In this document: one piece after another, positions 54,108 through 64,000 of the stretch
How positions within the stretch are numbered: the stretch's first letter is position 1
How the letters are laid out: every line of letters begins with the position of its first letter
Source of the DNA: Macrostomum hystrix
Lineage: Eukaryota; Platyhelminthes; Macrostomidae
DNA length: 64,000 nucleotides
Direction: 5' to 3'
Assembly (NCBI GenBank): GCA_950097015.1
Contig: CATNEN010000024.1
Location: forward strand, 558,001 to 622,000
Translations under genes and position numbers: made by a program
The notes under the pieces: model-generated
Told to the model about the DNA's origin: nothing
Seen by the model: the letters and a program-made list of their open reading frames with translations, nothing else
Databases searched by the model: none

Positions 54108-54300
54108 AATTTCAGGAGGGTTGCGGGCAACGGCACATCTTTTGTTGGCACTAGACCCGCAGCCAGCAAGGAGGCAATTTTCTCCCAATTTTCTCTCAAT
54201 TTTCTCTCCGCTGCTGCACAAAAAAATTGTGGCCTCACCGTGGAGTCGAGCTCAGGAACCTTGGTGCGAGAGGCAGACGCCTTAGACTGCTGTCACTCAC
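54108..54300 (-). mobile_element. SINE family B copy, internally deleted
   Basis: On minus: head with CTCGCACCAAGGTTCCTGAG, a shortened middle with three GAGAAAATTG-like repeats, and the tail CTTGCTGGCTGCGGGTCTAG. Confidence 0.75.
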
Positions 54301-54451
54301 CACCGCAAGCAAACTGGTACAGTTGAATTCTCGGTCAATAGTCACGAGTACTTTTTCTATAAGGGCGAAATGAAGCGTACGTGCATATACGGCTGCAGGG
54401 TAGCATTTCTGCGTTTGGGCTGTAGAGTAGCTCTAGTAGTATTGGTCTTTA

Positions 54452-55111
54452 TTGAATTGGCAGTTTAAACGATTGGACAGGATTGACCGAAAATTATTTT
54501 TACTCTCCAGCCTGGAGCAGGTGGAGATGGAACCTGGAGTGGTTTTGTCGTGCGACACTTCAACTGGCCTGGCGCACCCGTCTGTTCGCAGTACGCGCCG
54601 TTTGGTGGCCGAAAAATTCGTGTGGGACAAAATGAACCGAGACGTCAGTCAGTGGGCCCGAGCCTGCGTGGCATGCCAGACAGCCAAGGTCCACCGGCAT
54701 GTCGCCACACCCATCGACAGAATCCAAGTTCCCAGTCAGCGATTCGCCCACATGCATGTCGATCTAGTGGGACCTCTGCCGCAGTCACAGGGATTCACAC
54801 ACCTGTTTACCATCGTGGACCGGTTTACCCGGTGGCCAGATCAGGCGATCCCGATGACCGAAACTTCGGCAGCTGCCTGTGCATCTAGCATTCATTTTTC
54901 ACTGGATCGCCGTTTTGGCGTACCAAGCGACATGACCTCGGACAGGGGTTCGCAGTTCACCTCGCAGCTTTGGACAAACTGCTCCCGGCTCCTCGGCATG
55001 CAGCTTCACCGGACAACGGCTTTCCACCCGCAGGCGAATGGATTGGTCGAGCGGTTTCACCGGCAGTTAAAGGCTTCCTTGATGGCACGGTTAACAGGAC
55101 TTACGAGTTAA
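54452..55111 (+). pseudogene. Integrase core of the Ty3-type remnant
   Basis: Visible motifs: the zinc-binding segment with CVACQTAKVHRH, catalytic Asp in HVDLVGPLP, catalytic Asp in TSDRGSQFT, and catalytic Glu in NGLVERFHRQLK. The frame ends at a stop just after an 8-bp tandem duplication (ACGAGTTA twice, near 55101-55116), which shifts the rest out of frame. Confidence 0.88.
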
Positions 55112-55116
55112 CGAGT

Positions 55117-55358
55117 TACCCTGGGTGCTGCTCGGCATCCGCACGGCCCCAAAGGAGGATCTCCCGGCATCATCGGCAGAGCTGGTGTACGGAGCGCCGC
55201 TCAGTGTGCCTGGGGAGTGTCTGCTGCCCAGCCCACCTGAAAGCGCCTGCCCCGACCAGTTCTTGGCACAATTACGCACAGCTGTGCAGGCATTCCGGCC
55301 GGTGCCAACATCACATCATGGAAGCCGCCCATCTGCTTGGCCCACCGCGACGCGCTAA
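55117..55358 (+). pseudogene. Integrase C-terminal part, shifted frame
   Basis: Reads WVLLGIRTAPKEDLPASSAE and LVYGAPLSVPGE, the segment that normally follows the integrase core. Separated from it by the 8-bp duplication. Confidence 0.82.
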
Positions 55359-55549
55359 CGTTGTCAAGCCCACGGGCTGCGCAAATATACGAGCAACCGA
55401 AAGTTCATTTCTCTCTCTTTCGCATCGGCTCGCGAGCCACTACATTTTTTATTTTTACCGGCTTTTTGGCAGAATCCACCGGCCAAAATTTTTATACCCC
55501 AGCCAATTTTGACACCAATTCTTACAACTGGGTGGACTGAAAATCCGTT

Positions 55550-55625
55550 GTGCTGATATTGGAACTCACGGACCTTTCGGTCAGAAGTTGGAAGCTCTAA
55601 CACCTGACTACAAGCTCCCCTACCC
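55550..55625 (-). mobile_element. tRNA-like SINE head
   Basis: On minus: GCTTGTAGTCAGGTGTTAGA (A-box-like) and AAGGTCCGTGAGTTCCAAT (B-box-like) about 30 bases apart. Only the head is seen. Confidence 0.4.
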
Positions 55626-56035
55626 AGAGAATAGATAGAATAGAATAGATGCCACTTATAGTCAATACACTTTAAAATAACAGAAATCACAATATATATG
55701 TTTATTTGCTTCTAGGAGTTAAGACTATGCCATATAGGTTACAACAGTGATTATAACTATCCGAATGCACACAACTGTCAGTTGTCAGAGCACAAAGCGG
55801 CAAAAAATCGAACGAAAAGTTATTAAATAATAATAAAAAACTGAAGCACCCTGCACTAAAACACTATTTTGTAGGCTTCAAAGACAGATTTAACACCAGC
55901 GAGGCAGAGACAACTTAGAGATTTTACTAACTTTATATACTTCGATTTTTCGTTATCACCAGTGCAGGGGTCCACAAACTTATGCCTATTGGGTCAACGA
56001 GAGAATCCAAGACACACTGCGGGCCGGATTGACTA
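55626..56035. other. Intergenic stretch, nothing recognised
   Basis: AT-rich; no gene or element recognised. Confidence 0.45.
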
Positions 56036-56039
56036 TTGA

Positions 56040-56875
56040 GAAATGAGACACAGGAAATATGAGATAGGGGAAGATGAGATAGGGGAAGATGAGACACAGG
56101 AAATATGAGATAGGGGAAGATGAGATAGGGGAAGATGAGACACAGGAAATATGAGATAGGGGAAGATGAGATAGGGGAAGATGAGATAGGGGAAGATGAG
56201 ACAGGGGAAGATGAGATTGGGGAAGATGAGATAGGGGAAGATGAGACACAGGGAAGATGAGATAGAGGAAGATGAGATAGAGGAAGATGAGACAGGGGAA
56301 GATGAGATTGGGGAAGATGAGATTGGGGAAGATGAGACAGGGGAAGATGAGATTGGGGAAGATGAGATAGGGGAAGATGAGACACAGGGAAGATGAGATA
56401 GAGGAAGATGAGATAGAGGAAGATGAGACAGGGGAAGATGAGATTGGGGAAGATGAGATTGGGGAAGATGAGATTGGGGAAGATGAGATTGGGGAAGATG
56501 AGACACAGGGAAGATGAGATAGAGGAAGATGAGACAGGGGAAGATGAGATAGGGAAGATGAGATAGGGGAAGATGAGACAGGGGAAGATGAGATTGGGGA
56601 AGATGAGATTGGGGAAGATGAGATTGGGGAAGATGAGATTGGGGAAGATGAGACAGGGGAAGATGAGACACAGGAAATATGAGATAGGGAAGATGAGATA
56701 GGGGAAGATGAGACAGGGGAAGATGAGACAGGGGTGAATGCAGACAGAAGAGAGATGAGACAGAGGAGAGATAAGATACGAGAGAGATGAGACAGGGGAG
56801 AGATGAGACAGGGGAGAGATAAGATAGGGGAGAATGATACAGGGGAGTAGCGAGACACGGGAGAGATGAGACAGA
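56040..56875. repeat. 16-bp minisatellite
   Basis: Unit GGGGAAGATGAGATAG with ACAG, ATTG and ACACAG variants, about 52 copies; the right end (56740-56875) changes to GAGAGATGAGACAGGG, the type found at 62725. Confidence 0.95.
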
Positions 56876-57479
56876 CCCGCGAGCTGTAGTTTGCGGGCCC
56901 CTGCTCAAGTAAGTGAAACTCCCCAGAGTCCGCCACTGGGTCAGCCAAGGTCAAATCAATAAACACCTGTCCTGTGGAATGAACGCAGACAAAGTCAAGG
57001 CATCTAGATTATTGATTGTCACAATGTTCAGATGGGGATTAAACAGGCTGAATAAGAAAAAAAAATCTTGGCCATGTTTTGAAAGCATCTGAATATAAGC
57101 AAAATGATCAAAGCTAGATTTAGACTAATTATTAGTTAATGCAATCCATAAATACGAGCCGCACGAGAAAAAAAGTTGTCACCTGATTTTTCAAGGGCAG
57201 AAAAGTAGGCCAAAATCGAATATTCACTAAAAGTACGATTTAATCTGTTAATTAAGATAAGAATTAGCACAGCAAACTAGTAGAAAGCGCTAAAGATTAA
57301 GGAGAATTTGTTTTGCAAGCAAATTGGCTGCCGATAAATGACAAAATAGTTTTTCACGTCGAATTACAAGGTAATTAAAGTATAAATTTTCAAAAATATG
57401 CATGGTTTGTACCATAGACAAAGGATTAAATAGGATGCAACGAGAATCAGCCTTCTATGAGGTGAGGTGTCCCTACACC
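56876..57479. other. Intergenic stretch, nothing recognised
   Basis: AT-rich; no gene recognised. Confidence 0.45.
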
Positions 57480-57665
57480 TCAGTGAGAACCTATAGCCCA
57501 GCATTTAGAGCTTTGGGGTCTGCTAATGGGGAGGTCGGGAGTTCGATTCTCAACACAAAATTTGGGTCATTGATTGAGCAGGACATTAGATTCCACATTG
57601 CTTCAGTTCACCCAAATGTAAAATGGGTACATATAGAACTGGCTGAATATCTAGCTCAACTCTGA
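57480..57665 (+). mobile_element. SINE family A copy
   Basis: tRNA-like head (CAGCATTTAGAGCTTTGGGG, GGTCGGGAGTTCGATTCTC), then ATTGCTTCAGTTCACCC, AATGTAAAATGGGTAC and CTGGCTGAATAT. Confidence 0.75.
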
Positions 57666-58190
57666 CATGTGTGATTTATTTCTTTGCCACTCTATACTAA
57701 TATTGCCATATCAAGACTGTTAACCAAATAATGTTTAATTATAAAAGGAACTTATGTTTAATATCCAGACAATTACGACAAACCGGGATTAGCTAATTAA
57801 GTGTAAAAATGTTAATTTGTTTTCACAACACGGCAAAGCTACACAAAGCTATACAGTGTAATACCTGTGCAATTGACTTGTCTCAAAAAGTTACACCGAG
57901 TTGCTAATATACAATATTATAAGCAAACCGAGAATAGAAACTTGATAATAACACAGAGATAATAAGCGAAATGTAGAGATGTATGAGTGCTCTGCTCACA
58001 GCCAAAGTGGCGCGAATTCAAATAAAAAACTAGTTCGCTAAATCAGTTAGAATGGACTGCATTAGTTGCAAAATCTTTAAAGGGGTGTCCTAGCACAGCT
58101 GTTTATAAATTATGTTTATTTATAGCATATCAGATTTTCGATTCTTGAGCGTTGATCCAGATTCGGGCTGATGAGGTTTCGGGGATCGAT
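57666..58190. other. Intergenic stretch, nothing recognised
   Basis: AT-rich; no gene recognised. Confidence 0.45.
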
Positions 58191-58194
58191 AGTC

Positions 58195-58620
58195 AAGTTT
58201 CCAGGTTTTCAAGTTTCGGAATAGTCAAGTTTCAGTCAGGTCAGGTTTCGGGGTGGTCAAGTTTCGGGGTGGTCAAGTTTCGGGGTGGTCAAGTTTCGGG
58301 GTGGTCAATTTTTGAAGTGGTCAAGTTTCGGGATAGTCAAGTTTCGGGATAGTCAAGTTTCGGGGTGGTCAAGTTTCGGGATAGTCAAGTTTCGGGATAG
58401 TCAAGTTTCGGGATAGTCAAGTTTCGGGATAGTCAAGTTTCGGGGTGGTCAAGTTTCGGGGTGGTCAAGTTTTGAAGTGGTCAAGTTTCGGGATAGTCAA
58501 GTTTCGGGATAGTCAAGTTTCGGGATAGTCAAGTTTCGGGATAGTCAAGTTTCGGGGTGATCGATTTCCGAAGTGGTCAAGTTTCGGGATAGTCAAGTTT
58601 CGAGGAGGTCAAAATTCGGG
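58195..58620. repeat. 16-bp minisatellite downstream of the ceramidase gene
   Basis: Unit AAGTTTCGGGATAGTC with GGGTGGTC variants, about 26 copies. Confidence 0.93.
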
Positions 58621-58909
58621 CAGGTCAAAATTCGGAGTGAAAATAACACTCGAAATATTTTATCAGGAGTTACCTTGCAATTGTGCTGGGACACCAATTT
58701 AGCTATTTAAAAAAACTGGTGACATTCGGGCTTCCAGGATGGCACATAGCTCGTAATTGGTTAAACAAACTCCAATTCGAAGAATTTCAATCTGTCGAAT
58801 CTTTCTCCTTAATTCTCCTTAATAATAAGCCATGTCACCCTATTTGACGGCGGCAATTCGACAATGAAAACTGCAAAAGAGAGAATTGATACAAAGGAAA
58901 TACTTTTCT

Positions 58910-58915
58910 TTTAAT
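58910..58915 (-). terminator. Candidate ceramidase polyadenylation signal
   Basis: ATTAAA on the minus strand about 36 bases after the stop codon. Confidence 0.45.
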
Positions 58916-58950
58916 CGAGCAAACAGCGGAAGCAGCAGGGCATTAACATA

Positions 58951-59168
58951 TTATAAGTAGGTGAGGGACAGGCAAGTCAGCAAGCAGCTGACACCTAGCC
59001 AACAGACTGTCCGAATGCTACTGATACTGACGGCACCTCCTGTTAAAGCCGCGGCACCGTCACTGCTGCCGCTGCCGCTGCTGCTGCTTCTGCTGAGCTG
59101 AAGGCTGCGACTTCTCTGCTGGTCCGTCTTTTTTAGAAACAGCTGGTCTTGATCGTCCGGGGTTCGAC
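58951..59168 (-). CDS. ASAH2: Ceramidase last exon, Ser-rich linker and hydrophobic tail
   Basis: Encodes RTPDDQDQLFLKKTD, a Ser/Gly-rich stretch (SRSSSSGSGSSDGAAA) and the terminal TVCWLGVSCLLTCLSLTYL; TAA at 58953-58951. Confidence 0.85.
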
Positions 59169-62100
59169 CTGAAAGCAATTAGGAAAATTGGCCATCCTTA
59201 GTCCCCTGCCTGGCCAATACCCCATCCTTAGTCACCTGCCTGGCCAATACCCCATCCTCAGTCACCAATACCCCATCCTCAGTCAACAATACCCCATCCT
59301 CAGTCAACAATACCCCATCCTCAGTCACCAATACCCCATCCTCAGTCAACAATACCCCATCCTCAGTCAACAATACCCCATCCTCAGTCACCAATACCCC
59401 ATCCTCAGTCAACAATACCCCATCCTCAGTCAACAATACCCCATCCTCAGTCAACAATACCCCATCCTCAGTCACCAATACCCCATCCTCAGTCAACAAT
59501 ACCCCATCCTCAGTCAACAATACCCCATCCTCAGTCAACAATACCCCATCCTCAGTCACCAATACCCCATCCTCAGTCAACAATACCCCATCCTCAGTCA
59601 ACAATACCCCATCCTCAGTCAACAATACCCCATCCTCAGTTACCAATACCCCATCCTCAGTCACCAATACCCCATCCTCAGTCACCAATACCCCATCCTC
59701 AGTCACCAATACCCCATCCTCAGTTACCAATACCCCATCCTCAGTCACCAATACCCCATCCTCAGTTACCAATACCCCATCCTCAGTCACCAATACCCCA
59801 TCCTCAGTTACCAATACCCCATCCTCAGTCACCAATACCCCATCCTCAGTCACCAATACCCCATCCTCAGTCACCAATACCCCGGCGGCCAAAAGCCGCA
59901 GCTTCACCCACCTGGCTGCCACAGCCCGTCGGGCAGCACTCGAAATCTGCCAGACACGCCGCTGAATGGCCGGACGTCGCCAGCCAGCAGTCCGGACAGC
60001 AGCGGGCGGCAATGGCCCTGATGCCGGATTCGATAATCACCGGGCCGCTGACCGGCCGGAATCGACCAGGTAACCATGGCAACGCTTTGAAAGAAGGCAA
60101 GCGGATACCAGCGGAATCTGAAACGGGAAAACATATTTTTTTCACAGTGTTGGATGTGGGATTTCTCTACATTTCCGAATGGGATTTCTCCGCATTTCCG
60201 AGTGGGATTTTATCAAGCGATCCTAGAGAAATTTCCTAAAATTTCCAAGCAAGGTTATTGTCAATTTTTGCGTGGGATTTCTCAGCATCTCACCTGGTAT
60301 CCAGGCCGGCATCTGTGCTGGCAATGAGCCAGCGGTGCAGCCGCTCGCTGTAGCGCTCCACCAGCACGAAGGAGTGGCCGCGAATGCCCAGCGAGTGGCG
60401 CGGATTGCACGAGACAAAGAACAGCTGGACGGAGTCGCCCTGCGCAGAAATTGCAAAAGGTTGCAAAAATTATTTTGCAAAGAACTAACCACTAATCAGG
60501 AATAAAGCATGGTAGGTGTGACTGAAATCGGAGTGAATGAGGTTGGAGTGACTGAGACTGGAGTGACTGAGATTGGAATGTATGAGAAACGGAGTGTCTG
60601 AGATAGGAGTGATTGAAGACTAGCTGAGCATATTCAAACTCACAGGTAAGTAGCCAGATTTAGTGGCATTGAGCAAAGCTAATTAGAACTCACAGGTGAG
60701 TAGTCAGATTTAGTGGCATTGAGCATAGCTAATTAGAACTCACAGGTGAGTAGTCAGATTTAGTGGCATTGAGCATAGCTAATTAGAACTCACAGGTGAG
60801 TAGTCAGATTTAGTGGCATTGAGCAAAGCTAATTAGAACTCACAGGTGAGTAGTCAGATTTAGTGGCATTGAGCAAAGCTAATTAGAACTCACAGGTGAG
60901 TAGTTAGATTTAGTGGCATTGAGCAAAGCTAATTAGAACTCACAGGTGAGTAGTCAGATTTAGTGGCATTGAGCAAAGCTAATTAGAACTCACAGGTGAG
61001 TAGTCAGATTTAGTGGCATTGAGCATAGCTAATTAGAACTCACAGGTGAGTAGTCAGATTTAGTAGCATTGAGCATAGCTAATTAGAACTCACAGGTGAG
61101 TAGTCAGATTTAGTGGCATTGAGCATAGCTAATTAGAACTCACAGGTGAGTATTTAGATTTAGTGGCATTGAGCGGATCGCCAAAGTCGGAGGCGAGGCC
61201 GGCAAAGTCGTAGCCAGTCTGTGGCTGGCCGGTGATGGCCTCCAGCCGCTGTGATTTGTCCAGATCGGCCGGGCTGGCCAGCGGCTGGAAGCCAACCCGC
61301 TGGCGGCCCAGCACGTCGGACACGAGGCGGCCGAGGTGCCAGGCATAATAGGCTAGGGTGTTGGGGCCGTACAGGGTGGCGCCGGCCTCATAATAAGTGC
61401 CCTAGGAATTTGACGGCTTATCATATAATAAATCCCAGTTCTAGATTCTTAAATCCCAATTTAGGATTCTTGAAATACCTATTTAAGATTTTGAAATCCC
61501 AATTTTAGATTCTGAAATCCCAATTTTAGATTTTGAAATCCCAATTTTAGATTCTGAAATCCCAATTTTAGATTCTGAAATCCCAATTTTAGATTCTGAA
61601 ATCCCAATTTTAGATTCTGAAATCCCAATTTTAGATTCTGAAATCCCAATTTAAGATTCTTGAAATACCAATTCAAGATTTTGAAATTTCAATTTTAGAT
61701 TCTAAAATCCCAATTTTAGATTTTGAAATCCTAATTTAAGATTCTTGAAATCCCAATTTTAGATTTTGAAATCCCAATTTTAGATTCTGAAATCCCAGTT
61801 TTAGATTCTTGAAATACCAATTTAAGATTCTTGAAATCCAAATTTTAGATTTTGAAATCCCAATTTTAGATTGTGAAATCCCAATTAAAGATTGGGAAAT
61901 CCCAACTTATTTATTTGAAAGATATATTTAAAATTGTGAAATATCCTATCTTGAATTCGGAAATTCCAATGCAGAACTATTTATTAGTACTTTTGGATTC
62001 TACAGTTTTTTGGAATATTCGAAAACTATATTATAAAAATCCTATATTGACTCGATTATGGCACTTAAATTTCGAAGCTAGATAACTACTCTCGCCCAGA

Positions 62101-63526
62101 TTACATGTACTAAATAGTAGTACACGGGAAATCGATTTAATTTTTAATTTAGAACTGACATTGTACTCACATTGTACTCCTGCTCAGTAGTAACGTAGAA
62201 ATAGTAGCCATTTGACAGGCCGTTCAGTTGCACCTTGCCGTTTTGCGGAAATCCCGGAGTCTGGAGAAAAAAATAAGTAAATATTGGATTCCTAGATTAG
62301 TTCTTAAATTCAGTCTTTATCTGCATTCTCCAATCTTACCTGTCCCAAATGCGTTATCAACCGCCTGCCAGACATTGTGGTAATCTCAGCCGGCAATGCC
62401 ACGATAAATAATTGGCCAATGCGCAGAATTTGAGTTGGCACAGTGTTTGACATGAACGGAATGTCCGACCACATTATCTGGGCATCAGTTATCGCGAAAA
62501 AGGAGTGATAAAAATGAATGAGATATTTCAGCATTGTTTTGTGTAAGTTCTGAATAAAAATAGTTGCTATAGACAATATGACGCAATAAAACAACATAGC
62601 AAGAGGATAAGGCTGGCTGGTGCAGTGGCAATGGAAGTGCACACCCATTGAATCCGCATCCAGTTGAAGAAATAGCTGAAGAGGCCATTAAAAAGACAAT
62701 TGTAGCAGACTAAACTTACAATAGATACATGAGACACGGGAGAGATGAGACACGGGAGAGATGAGACACGGGAGAGATGAGACACGGGAGAGATGAGACA
62801 CGGGAGAGATGAGACACGGGAGAGATGAGACAGTGGAGAGATGATATTAGATACGGGAGAGATGGGACACGGAAGAGATGAGACACGGGAGAGATAGGAC
62901 ATAGGAGAGATGAGACACTGGAGAGATGAGACAGGGGAGAGATGAGACACAGGAGAGATAAGACACGGGAGAGCTGAGACACGGTAGAGATGAGACACGG
63001 GAGAGATAATACAAGTGAGAGATGAGACACGGGAGAGATGAGACACGGGAGAGATGAGACGCGTGATTTGACATCGAAAAGCAAAAAGGCGCATAGTAAG
63101 TGATTAAAGGGGCAGCCAGGCAGTGGGCTGGATGACCGCTAGTTAAAATGAATTCAAAGCACAATATTCTATACTCACTCGGCCGGCATTCATGCAGATC
63201 TGCTTGGCGCCGTGGCAGGCCAGGTCAGCTGGCAGCACCGGGCCCATGATGTCCCGGATGAGGTTGATAAGGACGCTCGACTGTCGCCGGCCCATTGTGA
63301 AATAGTCGAACAGGCCGTAGCCGTCAACGGTGCCGCCGCAGAAGCCGTAGCCGAAGGCGGCGGGACAGACGCGCAGGAGCCTGTCCTGCCGATGAGGCGC
63401 ACCGGCAGATTCAACATTCCACGGCGCTGGGAAGGCCTCCGAGGTAACGTCGCGAACGTCGTAAACGGTGGCGAGTTGTGGGTCGGCACCGACTAGGTCG
63501 CTGACGGTGGCAGACTGGTGCAGTTT
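58951..63526 (-). CDS. ASAH2: Neutral ceramidase, C-terminal part, with a hydrophobic C-terminal tail
   Basis: Seven exons: 63526-63179, 62477-62340, 62260-62171, 61401-61144, 60440-60294, 60117-59912 and 59168-58951. Family signatures include AAFGYGFCGGTVDGYG, ALPAEITTMSGRRL, NGYYFYVTTEQEYN, YEAGATLYGPNTL and the C-terminal immunoglobulin-like domain (SIPAGQRPGDYRIRHQGH). Neutral ceramidase hydrolyses ceramide to sphingosine and fatty acid at the cell surface or outside the cell. The N-terminal catalytic half lies beyond the window. Unlike the usual form, which ends after the Ig-like domain, this one adds a Ser/Gly linker and a final 19-residue hydrophobic stretch resembling a GPI-anchor signal. 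One extra base in 60440-60294 shifts the frame. All joins are otherwise in phase. Confidence 0.9.
59190..59885. repeat. 21-bp minisatellite filling the last ceramidase intron
   Basis: Core CAATACCCCATCCTCAGTCA, about 33 copies, with C/A and C/T variants in alternating patterns; occupies almost the whole 743-bp intron. Open on both strands by periodicity. Confidence 0.96.
59912..60117 (-). CDS. ASAH2: Ceramidase exon, Ig-like domain
   Basis: Encodes FRWYPLAFFQSVAMVTWSIP and YRIRHQGHCRPLLSG, ending DGLWQP; matches the family's C-terminal beta-sandwich. Confidence 0.92.
60294..60440 (-). CDS. ASAH2: Ceramidase exon with a one-base frameshift
   Basis: Starts in the frame encoding GDSVQL; after a T run near 60419-60421 homology continues one base out, as FVSCNPRHSLGIRGHSFVLV. 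The phases of both neighbours fit only if one T is surplus. Likely a sequence error or recent mutation. Confidence 0.82.
60520..60615. repeat. Short GAGTGACTGAGA-type degenerate repeat
   Basis: A few imperfect 12-20 base repeats of GGAGTGACTGAGA in the same intron as the 50-bp array. Confidence 0.6.
60638..61143. repeat. 50-bp exon-boundary minisatellite, 10 copies
   Basis: On the sense strand each unit has GCTCAATGCCACTAAATCT, ACTACTCACCT, then GTGAGTTCTAATTAGCTAT. The first part copies the last 31 bases of the ceramidase exon 61401-61144 (two differences) and the second its donor. Starts repeat exactly every 50 bases (60688, 60738 and so on to 61138). Confidence 0.96.
61144..61401 (-). CDS. 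ASAH2: Ceramidase exon whose 3' end seeded an array
   Basis: 258 nt. Encodes GTYYEAGATLYGPNTLAYYA through LNATKSKYSP; donor GTGAGT at 61143. Its last 31 bases and donor recur in every unit of the adjacent 50-bp array. Confidence 0.92.
61430..61905. repeat. 21-bp AT-rich minisatellite in a ceramidase intron
   Basis: Core GATTCTGAAATCCCAATTTT, about 22 copies, starting within 40 bases of the acceptor at 61402. Followed by about 260 bases with nothing recognised. Confidence 0.93.
62171..62260 (-). CDS. ASAH2: Ceramidase exon
   Basis: 90 nt. Encodes NGKVQLNGLSNGYYFYVTTE, matching the SGLCNVYTHYITTYEEY region of the family. Confidence 0.92.
62340..62477 (-). CDS. ASAH2: Ceramidase exon
   Basis: 138 nt. 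Encodes IMWSDIPFMSNTVPTQILRI and ALPAEITTMSGRRL. Confidence 0.92.
62725..63065. repeat. 16-bp minisatellite in a ceramidase intron
   Basis: Unit GAGATGAGACACGGGA, about 21 copies; related to the array at 56040-56875. Confidence 0.94.
63179..63526 (-). CDS. ASAH2: Ceramidase exon (first visible)
   Basis: 348 nt, phase 0 both ends. Encodes VYDVRDVTSEAFPAPW, then RVCPAAFGYGFCGGTVDGYG and LTCHGAKQICMNAGR-like sequence. Confidence 0.9.
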
Positions 63527-63771
63527 CTGTTATTTCAAACAAGATCAAGGTCAGACTGTCAGATCAATTGAGACATTCGTTGATTAGTCAGACAGTGTCA
63601 TTCAAAGATACATATTTTACTAGAATATACATTTTTGTATCGTCCTACTATCAGTAGCGCAAAATAACAAAGGATGCTACGCATGGCCGTTGGGACCAGA
63701 CTCAACCAGACTCAATATATGATTTTTTCTTCTAAAAGAAAAACAGAATGATCTTACAAGGGTTTTAGAGG

Positions 63772-64000
63772 AGGTTGAGTGGCAGAGTGGTTAACGCGTT
63801 TGCCTCTCGCACCAAGGTCCCTGAGCTCGATTCCGCGGCGAGGCCACATTAAATTGGGGCGCAGCCGCGGAGAGAAGGCTTGGGGGGCATGTCGTGCAAT
63901 TTATGCCCTTGAGGGCCAACCTCCAAGGCACAGTGAAAGTGTACACTGCCTGACGATGAGAAAGTCAGGGCAGATGTACAAACCTGTGTGAGTCTGTGCC
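63772..64000 (+). mobile_element. SINE family B copy, cut by the window end
   Basis: Best-preserved head: A box GAGTGGCAGAGTGGTTAACG and B-box region CTGAGCTCGATTCCGCGG; body GCAGCCGCGGAGAGAAGGCT and CCTCCAAGGCACAGTGAAAG. Probably in an upstream intron of the ceramidase gene. Confidence 0.82.

Larger units (their letters stand above)
54450..55545 (+). mobile_element. Ty3-type LTR retrotransposon remnant (integrase region only)
   Basis: Truncated on both sides: no RT, RNase H, protease or LTR recognised. It contains the integrase zinc-binding region and catalytic core, then a frame-shifted C-terminal part. Flanked by SINE B on the left and a tRNA-like SINE head on the right. Confidence 0.85.

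Noticed and set aside
59179-60021. 277-codon frames open on both strands
   Set aside because: Periodicity of the 21-bp array at 59190-59885; the true coding exon there is 60117-59912.
63772-63845. tRNA-Ser/Leu gene
   Set aside because: Same reason: it is the head of SINE family B, repeated five times in the window.

Overview
This is nuclear DNA of an invertebrate animal. The genes are split by GT-AG introns (donors mostly GTGAG), use the standard code, and have poly-Gln, poly-His and poly-Ala runs. There are tRNA-derived SINEs, a Penelope-like element, a Ty3-type retroelement remnant, and tandem arrays covering roughly 40% of the window (my sum of array lengths). The single-helix-2 form of the EBF/COE factor points to a non-vertebrate. 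The overall style (minisatellite-filled introns, moderate GC) would suit a free-living flatworm such as Macrostomum or another lophotrochozoan, but the species is inference.

Five genes are recognisable, all on the minus strand. Exon joins were checked by reading frame across every junction. (1) 2966-10377: 5' half of a two-pore-domain (K2P) potassium channel, with M1 and P1 separated by an unusually large extracellular region. (2) 10779-14745: an unrecognised two-exon Ala-rich protein. (3) 26338-45522, start perhaps at 45607: a complete early B-cell factor (EBF/COE/Collier) gene, 11 coding exons summing to 626 codons including stop. (4) 49413-53643: a complete PDIA6-type protein disulfide isomerase with two alternative last exons ending KQEL or KTEL. 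(5) 58951-63526: the C-terminal part of a neutral ceramidase with a hydrophobic, GPI-signal-like tail. They share no obvious pathway: one plasma-membrane channel, one transcription factor, one ER foldase, one secreted or membrane lipid hydrolase.

Layout: 1-2900 arrays downstream of the K2P exons; 2966-10377 K2P, whose 5.7 kb first intron is mostly a 3.4 kb array of a 20-bp unit; 10.4-14.8 kb Ala-rich gene with SINEs; 15.6-26.3 kb gene-poor repeat zone (24-bp and 19-bp arrays, Penelope-like element inside a GATA microsatellite, 15-bp array, a possible TATA-driven mini-gene on +); 26.3-45.6 kb EBF; 45.6-49.4 kb intergenic with two large arrays; 49.4-53.6 kb PDIA6; 54.1-58.9 kb SINEs, integrase fragment and arrays; 58.9-63.5 kb ceramidase; a SINE at the right edge.

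Most novel points: nearly every intron above about 350 bp carries its own array, often filling the space between the splice sites. In the ceramidase gene the 50-bp array unit is a copy of the exon-intron boundary itself, giving ten decoy donor sites. Several unrelated arrays carry back-to-back acceptor/donor-like cores (AG|GT).
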